The notes beneath the pieces were generated by a model, which was given only the letters and a program-made list of their open reading frames with translations, was not told where the DNA came from and searched no databases. Below, piece by piece: positions 33,653-46,788 of a stretch of DNA of 64,000 nucleotides (positions are counted from its first letter, which is position 1; each line of letters starts with the position of its first letter). A program made the position numbers and the translations under genes. Origin of the DNA: Rusavskia elegans. Lineage: Eukaryota > Ascomycota > Lecanoromycetes > Teloschistales > Teloschistaceae. Location of the stretch: contig SAUG01000072.1 of assembly GCA_011316305.1 (NCBI GenBank), positions 1 through 64,000 on the forward strand, written 5' to 3'.

Positions 33653-36600
33653 TCAAACGTCCTCACCCTTCCCCCTGACCAGTCTCTGAAACACAACATC
33701 CTCCTCGGATCTCTCCACCTCGGTCAGATATTCCGCAACGAGCGCGTGCAAGCCCTGTTCCCTAGCTTTCTGGATCCAATCAGTCAGGCTCACGACCTCG
33801 AATTGGGCCCCCGTCTCCTTTTCAAGATACGCTTGCATATCCTCCATCGCGACGACAATCTCACCGGCCTGATGTTGGAACACCACCTCCTCTCCAGTAG
33901 CAGCAGCAGCAGCAGCGACGGATGAGCGATCGACGAGAGCATCCTTGAGAATACCCTCGGCCGTCTTTTCCACCGAGATGAAATCCATCGTGCCCTTCCA
34001 TTTGTCGCTTGCCGGCACGGCTCCGGTCAGGATGGAATAGATCATCATGTTATGCATGATATCCAAGTCCGGTACGCCCTCACCGGTGATGCTTGACGGA
34101 CGGTGAATCCATACTGGCAATGACCCACCTGTCGCCTTTACCGCCTTCTCAAGGAAGACCTCGCTGGCCCATTTAGACGCCGCATAATTATCCTTGAATC
34201 CCGGGGGCGGAGGGTGAGAGGCAAGCGAGACCTCGGCGAAAGTTGGCGCGCCGGTGATGCGGCCCACAGCAACAGAGGAGATGTAGTGGAACGGAGTGCG
34301 GCACGGAAGGCAGAGCTTGAGGAGTTCTTTTGTCGAGGTGACATTGGCGGCGCGCAGCGAAGGGTACGATTTGAGGAAGGAGACGTCGGCGCCGTTGTGG
34401 ATGACGAGATCGGCTTTGTCAAAGAGGTCCTTGGCTGCAGCGTCAGACAAGCCACAGAGAGGCTTGCGGAGATCCCCTTTATGTATATGTACCCTGGGAG
34501 AGGCGGAGAACTCAGTCAGCTTAGTCTCATCGCGTACAGCGATGCAATGGACTTGCTGAATGCTCTCGGTGCGCAAGAGTTGTCGAAGGATCTCTTTCCC
34601 GAGGAAACCAGTGGCGCCTGTCAATATGACTATTTGAGGAGGAGTGTTCAGGTTAGAACCTTGTTTACCACGGGTGCCGTGTTCCAAGATCTCGCCAGGC
34701 ACAGCCGTTTCGTCTTCCCAGTCGATCATGGTGGGCCTGTTTTCTCGACTGTTTTTGGTCGCTGCAGCCATTGCTGCAAGAGTAACGTTTTCAAAGAGGC
34801 GTATGACCGGAAGGTCCACATTGAAGTTCTCCTGGATCGCTCGCTGAAGCTTGATCAGAAGCATTGAATTGCCGCCGACCTGGAAAAAGTCCGAATGCGC
34901 GCCGATGGTGTGTAGCTGGCTGATCTGTTCAGGGAGCACAGATAACCAAACATCTCGCATTTGCAGTTCCATGGAAGTTAAGTCGCCCATAGTGTTCATG
35001 ATTGCTGACTTCTCAATTGGTAACTGAGCCACGGCACGCCGGTCAATCTTCCCATGCGCGCTCAGTGGCATTCCTCCAATGGGGATGATTGCAGCTGGTC
35101 GCATGTACTGAGGCAGTGGAAGGTTGGAGGCCAATTGTTGAAGGAACTCATCCCGATCATCTGCCTTGACGACAGAAGTAAGCACAGCATGCGCGACAAG
35201 TACCGCAGGGTCACCTCCCAAAGTCACCACGACCTCGGACACAGCACCATTCGCAGCGCGCAGAATGGTGCTTTCGATGTCTTCCATTTCGATTCGTATC
35301 CCTCGTAGTTTGACTTGTGCGTCGCCAGCTATTCGACCCAAGAGTTCCAAGGCACCGTCTTCCCTGAGGACTCCCCTGTCTCCGGTCCGATACGCCATTG
35401 CAGGCGATGCCGCAAAAGGATTTGGAATGAACTTCTCCCCCCCGTCATTCAAGTAGCCAAGAGACACGCCAGCGCCACCGACAACAACTTCGCCTGGCAT
35501 TCCTACTGGTACAGGTTTCATATCATCGTCCACGATGTACACCGAGCAATTTGGTAAAGCTGGCCCGGCTGGAATCCTTTGGTCTTGTCGCAGTTCTCGG
35601 GGGAGCTCAATTCGATTGGACGAGATCGTGACTTCAGTCGGTCCATACACGTTGTAAAGCCGTAGGGGATGCCCGAGTGCGTCTTCTAGTGCCCGCAAAC
35701 TCTCAACGAGCCTCCACGGATATTGTTCACCGACAGACAACACGTGTGTCCAGCTCGGACTTTGGGACAGATTTTCTGATCCGTACTGCAACCAGCTCAA
35801 GTATTCCGAAGGAGTCGCACTGGTATACGTTATTTGCTCTCTCGCAATGACCTCAGCGAGAGCCTTTGGATCCCTCCGCAAGGTGGGTGCCAGAATGACC
35901 AGCGTCCCACCATTGCATAGTGCTGTCATGACTTGGTCAAGGGCAAGATCAAAACTGGGTGCTGTTTGTTGTAAGACTGTCTCAGCGCCAAAGCCATGCA
36001 GCCTCGTGACCCCCTCCACTTGATTGCGCAAGGCAGAGTGTGAGAGGATGACACCCTTTGGAGTTCCAGTGGTGCCACTTGTGTAGAGAATTGCAGCGGC
36101 ATCGCTTCCACTGGCTCGGATGGGAGCTGTTTTGCTACCTGCAGGAATAGTCGACACGTCTATCACTGCCATCGTGTTACTGGCTCGAAGCGCTTTGGCA
36201 TTCGCATCTGTAGCTGGATGATTGAGCAGCACCGACGGTTGACATGTTTCCAGCATAAGTTCCAGCCTAGCCGAAGGGATGTTGACATCGAAGGGAATGT
36301 AAACACCCCCGGTACGCCACACTGCAAGCAAAGAGCATATCCAGTCGATGGAGGGCTCCTGACAGACCACGATGTTGGCCCCAGGACTGCTGCCGGCGTC
36401 TAGAAGGGCATACGCAATTTGACTGCTGCGATCCATCAACTGTTTGTATGAGATCTTGCTGCCTTGGGTGTCTTTCACAGCAATAGCGTCTGGCTGCCTG
36501 AGGGAGACACTATCAATCTGATGAGCAAGCGTGTCAGGCCAAGTCAGCTCATAGATGGGCCCTGTATTGTATTAGCCTCTGGCTCTACACCGACTGGGGT

Positions 36601-39600
36601 TCTGCGTGATATATGTACCTTGGCCTAATACGATAGCTTTGTCGATTTCCTCCTTAGGGAAGAGGGAAACTTGCTCGAGTCTAGATGTGGGCGATTCCGC
36701 GAACTGTTTGACAAGGTTGAGATACATCTCTCCGAGCTTTTTGGCGTCATTGCTGGAATAAATCTGCTTTTGTACCATGAACATGACAAGAGTGCCACTC
36801 CCAGGGTTTTCCATGATATCCAGGGTGATGTCATAGGATGTTCTTCCAAAGGCATACTCGCCACCTTCACCTTGAAAGCTTCCAAAGGTTCGCTTCTCGC
36901 TCACACCTTGCCGGTAGTTGATGAAAGCCTGAAACAGCGGGCTATAGGCTGTTGACCTCTCCAACTTCATTTCCTCCAGGATTGTGTCAAATGGTACCCG
37001 GGAATTTGCCATCGCTGCATAAGCCTTCTTGCGAGTCTCCTTGAGAACATCTGCAAAGGTTTGCTGAGGTGCGAGATGAAACCGCAAAGGCAGCAGGTTC
37101 AGATAGGCACCCATGCTCCCCGAAGAGGCGTCGTCCAGCCGACCCGCATCAGCCATGCCGATGCAAAGGTCGTCAACGTGGAGAAGCTTGCAAAGGAGCA
37201 CTTCAAAAACAGCGAAATAGAAGTGGAAGGGATTCGCCTTTTGCTTCTGACACATCTTTCTGACTTTCATTTGCGTCGGATTATCAATCCGGTAGTCTTC
37301 TCGGTTGTGGTCATACTTCTCCAATGCACTGCGACTCCGAGTTGACGAGAATGGCAATAAAGGCAAAGGCGGTGGATGATTCGCTAAGCTGGTCTTCCAG
37401 TACTGAATTTCTTCTTTCAACTTGCCGCTCTCAATCTCTTGTAGTTGTTTCGCAGAATGTTCCGAATACTGAAGCACTGGTTCCGAGAGCTTTTTGTGGT
37501 TGTAAGCCTTCTCAAGGTCGGAGAGGAATACCTCAAGACTGATGCCATCCATGTTGATATGGTGGTAGCCGATTACAAGGTAATTTTCGGTCTGGCTTAG
37601 AGCAAGCAATGTGCAGGCCATTATCTCCCCACGACCAATGTCAAAGACCCGGCTCTTCATCTCCTCAAACTCCTGGGAGACCTCGTCGGCGCTGGCGATG
37701 CATCTCTTCTGAAGCCGAAGCTCCGACTTTGAAAGAATACCCTGCATAGGTCTTTGGTTCTCATCTGTGAAGAAGCAGGTTCGTAGTGCCTCGTGACGAG
37801 CGCCCATTGCTCTTACAGCATCTTCTAGGTCTCTTTCTCGTATGATACCTGATAATTTGATCGAAAAGGCAATATTGGAAGTGGTCTTATCCTCCAGGAG
37901 GTGGGCCAGGAACCAAAACCTCAATTGACCGGGCGTCATCGGTAATGTTTTCTGGAGCAGTGGCTTTTCGAACACAAGGGATTGCGACGACTCAGGGGCA
38001 CTTGAGGTGACGCTAGTTTCAATTTCGCTTGAGGTAGAGCTATCCGTGTCCAGAGACCCGGATTCTGGTGATTCACGCTCAAGGATCGTCTTACTTACTG
38101 GAGGATCAGGTGGCTCTATCCGTATTCCCGCGGTTTTCTCTGGTACTTCGCCGGTCGACATCTTCGGTACCAAATGCTCTGGTATCTTCTCGACAGCAAA
38201 ATTGATGAGCTCCAAAACGGTGGAACCCCCAAGTATCTTCAAGACAGGCATGTCAATTTCGAGCTCCTTTAGAAACCAGGATCGTATTTCAACGGCAACG
38301 AGTGAGTCAACACCAAGATCATCAGGACCGGAGTCGAGGAGCTTATCCTGCTCATCAGTGCTCTCGGCACTGATGAGAAGTGCAGCTTGTAGCTTGGCTA
38401 AGAAGGCATCTGCGCTAATTAGAATCTCACAAGGTTGATGTGGCCTCGAGGAAACTTACTCTTGACGACTTCCAGAATTTGGACCTGGTCCACAGCTTCC
38501 GACAGGCGAACCCTTACAGAGGCCCCTACTGTTCCCCGGTTGGCTTTCTCTGCGCTGCTTGCGCCTTTGACAATACAATGTTGGAACCGGGGAATGTTCA
38601 TCCAAGGTGCAGGCTCTTCATCATCTGGATTGATCACCCTGAGGCCCGTCACGATCTCCGGATTGGACTTTGACAGAGGACGTCCAGTTATGATAGCCTC
38701 TGCAATGCATTGATGGAAATCGCGTTCGGACATCCACTTGAAGCCGGCTTTGCGAATGGCAGAGAAGACCGTTTCACTGACCTCTCGCGTGACGTACCCT
38801 ACACCCATGACGGCACCAATGTGTAACACTGAGCCAGCAAGACCTCTGCGCCGACGCTGGTTGGCTGTTGCCGCTAAGAAGAGATTTGCCGCGCTGTAGT
38901 TGGATTGACCTCGATTCCCAGAGACGGCGGCCAACGAAGAGAACAGAATGAAGAAATCAAGCGAAACGTCGTCAAACAGCTCGTCGAGGTAAATACAACC
39001 CAGCACTTTTGGCTTTAGGACTTTTTGCATTGTCTCATAGGACATCTCGAAGAACGATGTGTCCTCCAAAACCATGGCACCATGCATGATACCAGCGATA
39101 GGCGGAAACTCATCACGGAGTTTAGCAACCAGGGCTCCAAGGGCCTTTCGGTCAGTGATGTCGCTACCGACGTCAGCATTCTCACTATGAGCGAACAGAC
39201 GAGGATACAAACTTAGCAAAGACCTCGACTCGTGCGCCAGTCATCTTCATCTGGGCAAGCCATCTGTTATCAATCTTAGGATTCCGACTGGTTAGCACCA
39301 CGTTGCGCGCCCCACGAGATACAAACCAATCGCATAAGGAAGTTCCGAGATCGCTGGTCAGGCCAAAGAAAACATACGTCCTGTCTGGGGCGAAGTGGGT
39401 CTGGCTTTCTACTGAGGAGAGTTGCAGCGAGACTTTCCCAGACATAGTCCAGTCGACGATCTCTGCACCACCCACGTTCTCAGCATCCAGATGAGCTGCA
39501 TCTTCTGGCGCGATGATTCTTGGGTTTCTTGAGATTCGGCCGTCAGGCTTGACACGCTGGACAGCCGACAGTGTCCGGCTGACTGCGGTTGTAAAGCGTT

Positions 39601-42600
39601 CCATTAAGAACCGGCCAGAGTCTTCGCCTCTTCCAAAGTGAGCATCGACATCTGAGAGGCTAGCGCGCAAGCAAGAAGTCGGTAGACAGTTTGATATCAG
39701 GCGCCCAAGATCGTCATGCTTCCCCTCCACCGAGCAGTCGATGAAGATCGAAATTTTGGGAGGCAATGCTGCTTTGATTGCTCTACTCGGAGAACGGGGA
39801 TGAATTCGAAGCCATGAATCCCCCAAGCGCTCACCATTTGGAGTGGAAAACCAGAAACTCAATTTATTCTCCGCTGCCCGTATGAGAAGTCTTGCGGCTA
39901 TTTCCGGACGCGGTTCGTGTATGAGGACCTGCGCTTCAGAAGCACAGAAGGACAGGATCATGTCTACCTGCAGTTCGATTTCAAATGTCGCCAGAAATAT
40001 TGACTCCATTCCCGCAGGAATTTCGCAGGGGACGATGCTGTCCTTTTGCATTACCAGCCGATTACCATTGCTTTGAGACAGACCAACCACCCTGTTTCCC
40101 TGATTGAGCTCAGCTCCGAAGACGATGTAGGCGCTGCTTCGTGCCCCGGTGGCGATGGGCTTCAATAACGAGTGCGATACTTGTATGTATGTTTCCGAGC
40201 TCTGTTCAGGCGGCTTGTTCATAGCACTGCTGTCAAGAAAATGGTTCTCCAGGAGTCTGTAACCCGTGTCGGAAGGAAGTAGCTGAAAAGTACAACCATG
40301 CGCTTCTTTGTTTTCCATAATCTGTCTCTTTGACGAATTGTACCGATCATTGAGTTGCTTGTTGGTAACGAGTCGCGGAATGAGCTGTTTGCCGCCTTCG
40401 TAGACCACCTCCTGTTCGGTTGACCAGAGTATGGAATCGATAGCACCTTGCTGTGCAAGATGAGCAGTCAGATGAAGCCTGAGCAAAGCCGCAGCAATCA
40501 ACGGCGCACTTGGCTTCTCTGAGGCATCCAGATCAATGAACTGTAAGCGTAGGTCCGGGTTTTCTAGCGCGAGACTTCGTCCGAATCCTACAGACATGTT
40601 CATGTAAGGTTGCTCCGATCTACAACCCTGAGTAATCCAAAGTACCGTTCTCTGAAGCTCCATGAGCTGCTTCAAGCCACCCATAGTTTCAGGGGTAAGA
40701 TCCTCCCAGATTGGACTGTCTAGTTCGGTAACGCTAAGAACAAGGCTGCCTGGCAAGAGGTCTAAGGACTCCAACTCTTGTAGAGAGCGGACACGCGTGA
40801 TGGAAAAGTGCCATGGACGGAGGATGCGCTCGACCGCATCAATCAGAACAATGGTACGCAGAGTCTGACCGCCAATGACGACGAAGTCGGCAGCACTCAT
40901 ATCTTGGCTCTCTCCCGGCTGCAGTAGCGGATCGCGGAGGAAGTCGATGTGCTCGTTGGTTGCTTGGGCATTTATGATAGACAAAGGTCGGGGTAGGATA
41001 TCGATCTCGGGCGTTATCGTATCGATACCAGAGAAACCGGTCTCCAGGAGCAAGCTGTGCCATTCTGCAGATGTTACACACGGAGAGTATCGGCGACCAT
41101 CTTCTCGGCCAAGCCACCAGCCAGGAAGGCCGCTCATGGCAAACCCAACCCGGAGGACGTCAATGTTAGTGATCTCTTGTAACAGTAAGTACCCTCCGGG
41201 CTTCAGCAGACGACGGGCGTTTCTTAATGTCTTCCTAAGATCGCGTGTGGCGTGAAGGACCAGTGAGCCAATGACGAGATCGTAGGAATGCTTAACGTAT
41301 CCCTGATCTTCGATTTCATTCTCGATGTCAAGTGCTTTGAAAATCATTTTCCCGGCTTGCCCAGCGAAAACATCTTGTGCTTCTTCAAAGAATCCAGTCG
41401 ATATGTCAGTATAAGTGTAGGATGAAAAGGTCTGATCGATGTGGCGCAAGATCGATTTGGTGGCCCCTCCAGTACCGGCGCCTGTTCATCATTTAGTACC
41501 AGTCAAGCGTGTAGAACAAGTAGCTAACCGATTTCTAAAATGTGCATATGTGGGTATCGGTGTACGATCTGGGACACGACTTTGGACAGGAACTCGGTGA
41601 ACTCCTTCAAGCCCATGGCGTCGGTGTAATAGGTGTTCAGTAGGTTGTCGGCGAACAAGTGTTGCAGCATGTTCGTTTCTCCCCGCACAGCTCGTGGCAA
41701 GTTCTCTCCTACTGTGCGCGTGAGTTTCATTTCGATGCTGTCAGGGTAGCTGGCCAGAGGATTAGACATTAGCTCATGAGGCATCGAGCGGAATGATCAC
41801 TGACTTAGCCATCACCGCATCTATCTGCTCCCAGGTGTCATCGAGCCATTCTTTCTGTGCGAAAGGCTGCTTTCCTGCTCTGAAGCGGCTTAGCACGAAA
41901 GTTGCGAAATCAAAGAGCGCCTCGTGATTCCACTCGAGAAGGTTTTGTCTTGCTCCCAACGGAATCTCAGAGTCAAGTTTCTTGAGATAGAAGAGAGAGG
42001 CACGCTCGAGCGCACGAGCTAGCTCATAATCTTCTGGTGTAGCCCGGTTGTTGTTCATGGCAAGTTCTCCGTCAGGAAAAGCGACATCCCAGATGTGTTC
42101 CGAAAATAATTGGTGGTCATACTGGGGACTGCCCTCTGCAAAGGCTACGACTTTCACACCTTCGACTTGGATCGCCGAGGACTGTTTATTAGCATCGAAA
42201 ATATCAACGTCTCCTTTGATAACAGCTGTCGCCAACGGGTTCTCGGTCAGGTGGGAGTGAAGCGGCAAAGAAGCTCCAGGGAGCAGCTGTTGCTTGCAGA
42301 GCCCAACGTTCACACGGATGTTCTGAATGCTAGTCGGCACATGCAGCTGCTCGAAGCTGCCGTCATTCGGCCACCAGTAAGCCAAGAAGATAGCTTGGAA
42401 AGCAGCATCCAGCATGGCTGGATGAACCAGCATCCTCCTGTCTGGGGATTCGTGTTCTTCTGGAACGGACACTTTGGCCGACCCAAAGTTGAGCTTCCTA
42501 CTCATAGATGCAAGTGTCCTGAAATCCCCTGAATAGCCGTAGCCGAGATCATCAAGCGATGCATAGAATTGCTTCTCGTCTACGCGAACCATGTTGGGAG

Positions 42601-45600
42601 GATCTGCGGAGGGTGGAGGAAGCCAGTCCGAAGATGAATCGCCGAGTCGAACGATCAACTTTCCAGACGCAAGCCTTGTCAAAGAGTCGGAGGCTTGGCT
42701 TGTACATGCGTAATAGGTGAAAGTAGCCGAGACAGAATCCGCGTTGTGCCTGCATATCTCGGTAAGGGAGAAAAGCGTCTCGACGCCAGAGTCGTCGTCC
42801 TCAAAGGTCATGGGCTTGCCTATCACAAAGTTGCAAACCTCGATAAGACCGATCGGCGAGCCAGACGCTAACGCTTTCGAAGCTTCGATGGCCGTTGATA
42901 CGTATGCAGCGGCGGGCAAGACTGTCTGGTTTTGGAGTTGATGACCACGAACCCAAGGAAGCTCACTTGGCTTGAGGAGATTTTTCCACCGCATCTCCGC
43001 GTCGACTCCTTCCATGATTCTAGAGCCCAGCAGCGGATGCGGGCAATCTTGGCGCGCACGATAGGCTCTTGATGCACGAGAGTCATGCCAGAATATCCGG
43101 TCGTGATCCCACTGATACGTAGGCAAAGATTTGACGCCTTGTTTCTCGGCAGCCCCGGATATCAATGCATCGTATTGGTCCAGATCCACTGCTGCAGGAC
43201 CAAGCCGGGACCAGATGTTCCCAAGCGCTTGAGCGACTGCTTGAAGATCATGGATACCCCGTCCAAGCGTGCCGGTGTACGAGCCTGGTTGTAGCTCCGG
43301 CAGATTCTGCAATACAGGGCCCTTGAGCGCCGGATGCGGGCCCACTTCGATGACCATGTCGAATGGGGATTCGCCTGTGAAGGCTGCTTTAACCGCTTGG
43401 GAGAATAGTACCGGGTTGACCATGTTGTCTTTCCAGTATACATGAGAAAGTTCGTCACAAACATCCATTCTCTTGCCGGGAACAGTGCTTGAAAACCAAT
43501 TGCACCCATGGATAGGATTTCGGGGCTGGATGTGGCAACTGCGCAGAGCTTCCACATAGGCGTCAGAGCAAGGGAGCATGTGGTGCGAATGGTAAGCCTT
43601 TTCAACTTTCAAAAGCCTTGCAAACTTTTTTTCCTCTTCGAATATCACCGTGGCCTCCTCAATGGCGTCTGCATCTCCTGAGAGGGTGACAGTCGACGGA
43701 GAATTGCAAGCTGCGACGCAAAGACGACCCTCGAAGGCTGGGAGCTCACAAAGCTCCGTGGCATCCTCCATCGACGTTCCCACGGCCATCATAGCCCCTT
43801 TCATGGTTGTTCCGGCCAAGCTTGCGAAAAGCCCACGGTAGTATGCTATTTTGATAGCTTCGTGGCGATCGAGAAAACCACTCGCGTAAGCGGCTGCGAT
43901 CTCTCCTGACGAATGGCCGACGACAGCTTTGAAGAGAATACCAGCAGCGCGCAACAGATCCACAAGAATGATTTGGACCGCTGTACATAGGGGCTGCGCA
44001 ATGATAGCTTCACCGACGCGGGACGTCGCACTACCCGCCATGATTTGTTCCATGAGCGACCAATTCGACGGCCGGTGAGCTTCTGGAAGACTCCGCAGTA
44101 CATTATCGAAGTCTGCCACACTGTCACGAACAAACACAGATTTAATAACAAGCTCACGTCCCATGCCAGGCCATTGAGCTCCTTGGCCGGTGAAAATTCC
44201 GAAGAATCGCGGTGCTTCTGTGATCCATTTCTGCGATACACCGATTGATTTGCCGGGATCTGCCTTGACCATCTCGAGGATTTCGTCAACATTGGCAACA
44301 AGATCTCCGGATGATGCTGCTGCGATGGCTGTTCTCACGGGTAGTGCAGATCTCTTAGCATGCAGGGTATAGGATAGGTCTCTATGATTTAATTCTGGGG
44401 TCTCTTGAACAAAGGTGGAGTGGGCTAGGAGTGTCGCTCGCAGTGCTTGCTCTGTCGCGGCGGAGAAGACGAATGGTATGAAGGACATGGCTGAAGATCT
44501 GGTCGGCTGAGAGGGTGGCTGATAGTTCTCGAGTATCACATGAGCGTTGCTACCACCGAAGCCGAAGCTATTGACGCTCGCCCGTCGGGCCACGCCTTCC
44601 GGCAGGTCTGGCCAGCGCGTCGCAGACGTAACGATCTCAAGGTTGTGGTAGAATGGCGCAACCGCCGGGCTGAGCTTGTTGAAGAGCATGTTTGGGGGAA
44701 CAACACCGTGCTGAATTGCGAGAGAGGCTTTAAGTAGCCCAGCGAGTCCGGCTGTTCCCTCCGTATGCCCAATGACTGTTTTGATCGAGCCAACATAAAG
44801 CGTTATGTTTGGATCGGGGTCTTTGTGTTCTGGTCCAAAGAATGCTTTACTAATAGCTTCGGCTTCCTTCAATGTTTGTCAGTGCTTGTGTTCCCGGCCG
44901 AATAGGCAAACGATGCGCAAGTTCCAATAAGAAGATAATCATGACTATAACTTATGGAACAAAAAAAGCCTCGACACCCACGAAATTGCAAAATGTGCTT
45001 CAGCTTCCATGAGAAGCCATGGCCGGTACGAACCCGTCAAGAACTCTGGATGTGCTTGTAACTTGACCATCCATATGTAAGACGGCAATCATGTGGCAAA
45101 GTTAATCCTGTTCTGTCATCGAGCACTGTACAACAACTCCCTCACTTACATTGTTGCTGCTTACCAAAACATGGCGGAAATGGAAACGAAAACGATGATA
45201 GAGAAAAGAAGAGATTGTACTCACAACAGCATCACCCGCAGTTGTCCCTGTTCCATGCGCCTCAAAGTACTGGCAACGCTCATACAGGTCTCTGGGATTC
45301 AGACCAGCTTTGGCATAGGTCCTTGCGATCAAGTCGGCCTGCGCAATATGGCTTGGCATGGTAATCCCCTTGGTACGTCCGTCCTGATTCAAACCGGACT
45401 CTCGAATGATGCACTCGATGTGATCACCATCCTGAATCGCTGTGCTGAGCCTCTTCATGACGATAGCCGCGATACCTTCACCTCTCGCATAGCCATCGGC
45501 ATCCACATCCCACATTCGTGATCTGCTTCCTGGAGACAACATTTTCAGCTTGCTCTCGCCGATATACAGCTCAGGCTCGAGGATGAGATTGGCACCCGCT

Positions 45601-46229
45601 GCTATGGCTACTGCAGAGTCTCCGCTGCGCAAAAACTGAACAGCTTGGTGCACAGCAACCAAACTGGACGAACAAGCGGTGTCGATCGTCATAGACGGTC
45701 CATGCCAGTCAAAGAAGTAAGATATGCGATTGGATATGATACTTCTTGCTGTTCCTGTAGGCATGTAGGTTGGCATGCAGTCGATATCACGCTGTAAATG
45801 CTCGCTGTAGTCGCCACACATCAATCCAACATAAACACCTGTTTGCGATCCCACGAGAGACTCCATGGGGATCCCTGCTGACTCCAGGGACTCGTAGACA
45901 GTTTCGAGGAGTATGCGTTGCTGTGGATCAATGGCATGAGCCTCTACAGGCTTAATATTGAAAAAGCCTGTATCGAATACGCGGTGGTCTTCCTGAAGAA
46001 AATAGCTTTCTGTGACATTAGAGGTACCATGGTGTAGTCCATCTGGGTGATAGAACGCATCTGGATTGAACCTCTCGTTTGGAATCTTGGTCAAGAGATC
46101 ACGTGGTTTGGAGAGTAGTTCCCAAAGTTTAGACGGGCTGTTTGCTAAGCCTGGAAAGCGACATCCAGTCCCGACTATTGCGATGGGCTCATTCATTCCG
46201 ACCTTAATGTGATCGGGTAAGCCTCCCAT
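33653..46229 (-). CDS. Hybrid PKS-NRPS: KS-MAT-DH-MT-psiER-KR-ACP-C-A-T-R
   Basis: Seven exons (46,229-45,225; 44,866-41,805; 41,749-41,529; 41,481-39,213; 39,163-38,460; 38,409-36,619; 36,561-33,653), 3,986 residues. KS: Cys186, His325, His369. MAT: GHSSG with Ser654. DH: His977 in [11 protein letters not shown] (usual Gly replaced by Asn) and Asp1155. MT: LEIGAGTGG near 1,427-1,435. The region between MT and KR holds a degenerate ER. KR: GLTSDLG near 2,136 and SNYSAAN. ACP: Ser2456. C: HHINMDG at 2,703. A: YTSGTTG at 3,177. T: GGNS with Ser3583. R: TGATGFLG at 3,665, Tyr3810 and Lys3814 in YAASK. All domains look catalytic except ER. A-domain pocket residues by alignment to GrsA: D-L-D-S-L-V-V-I-S-K; amino acid not predicted. 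Intact Ser-Tyr-Lys favours reductive aldehyde release over Dieckmann closure. Met at 46,196 is an alternative start. Confidence 0.93.
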
Positions 46230-46788
46230 GATGAAAAGAGTGACGATCGATGAGAAACCTTCAACCGAGGGAAGGTCTCGAAGAACGACCTTGGAGGTTA
46301 TAGAACTAGTGGAGCTTGAAACCAGCCGAATACCTTTCAGGGGAACAGTTCTCGACACCAAAGATAGCAAATAGTAAAGCCAACAGATTCACACCTGATT
46401 TGGGAAAAGACTCAATGGTTATATCTGAAGAAAAGAGACACAGCAGCCGACAGTATTAACGCGTGCCTACCATGTGCTCGAAAGCAGTGGCTTTCCAATG
46501 GCGTGACGAGATTGCGCCGTCTTGTGGCGGTTCTCCGCAGGTGGGTGGATTCCAGCCAGGTCGTGTGGCACTGGTATCCAACCGGTATAAATCTCGGCCC
46601 TCCACGGTCAATGTCGGAATCTTTGATTTTGGCTATTGATGATTATACATCGGTCGGGATCTGTTCGGAGACTTCCCGAAAATGCATATTCGGAGGACGT
46701 TGTCATAGTCTGCATCTTTTCTCTGCTACTTGGTACTTGGCACTCATGATCGAGGTGAATTTTGAAATCGATCACATCTATCCACGAC
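46230..46788. promoter_or_regulatory. Divergent promoter of PKS-NRPS and small conserved gene
   Basis: 559 bp. TTCGGAGAC at 46,664-46,672 is the same 9-mer that ends both 34-bp repeats at 31,751-31,818; a related TTCGGAGGA follows at about 46,690. CGGTATAAAT near 46,580 could be a TATA element. An in-frame upstream extension of the PKS-NRPS frame to 46,370 is treated as 5' UTR. Confidence 0.45.

Noticed and set aside
41750..41804. Frameshift or stop inside the PKS-NRPS near 41,774
   Set aside because: A 55-bp intron (GTCAGT ... GGCCAG, branch CTAAT) removes the stop and gives the expected [11 protein letters not shown] sequence before the MT domain.
46230..46370. Extending the PKS-NRPS to the upstream Met at 46,370
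   Set aside because: The extra 47 residues are unlike any KS N-terminus; starts at 46,229 or 46,196 fit the family.
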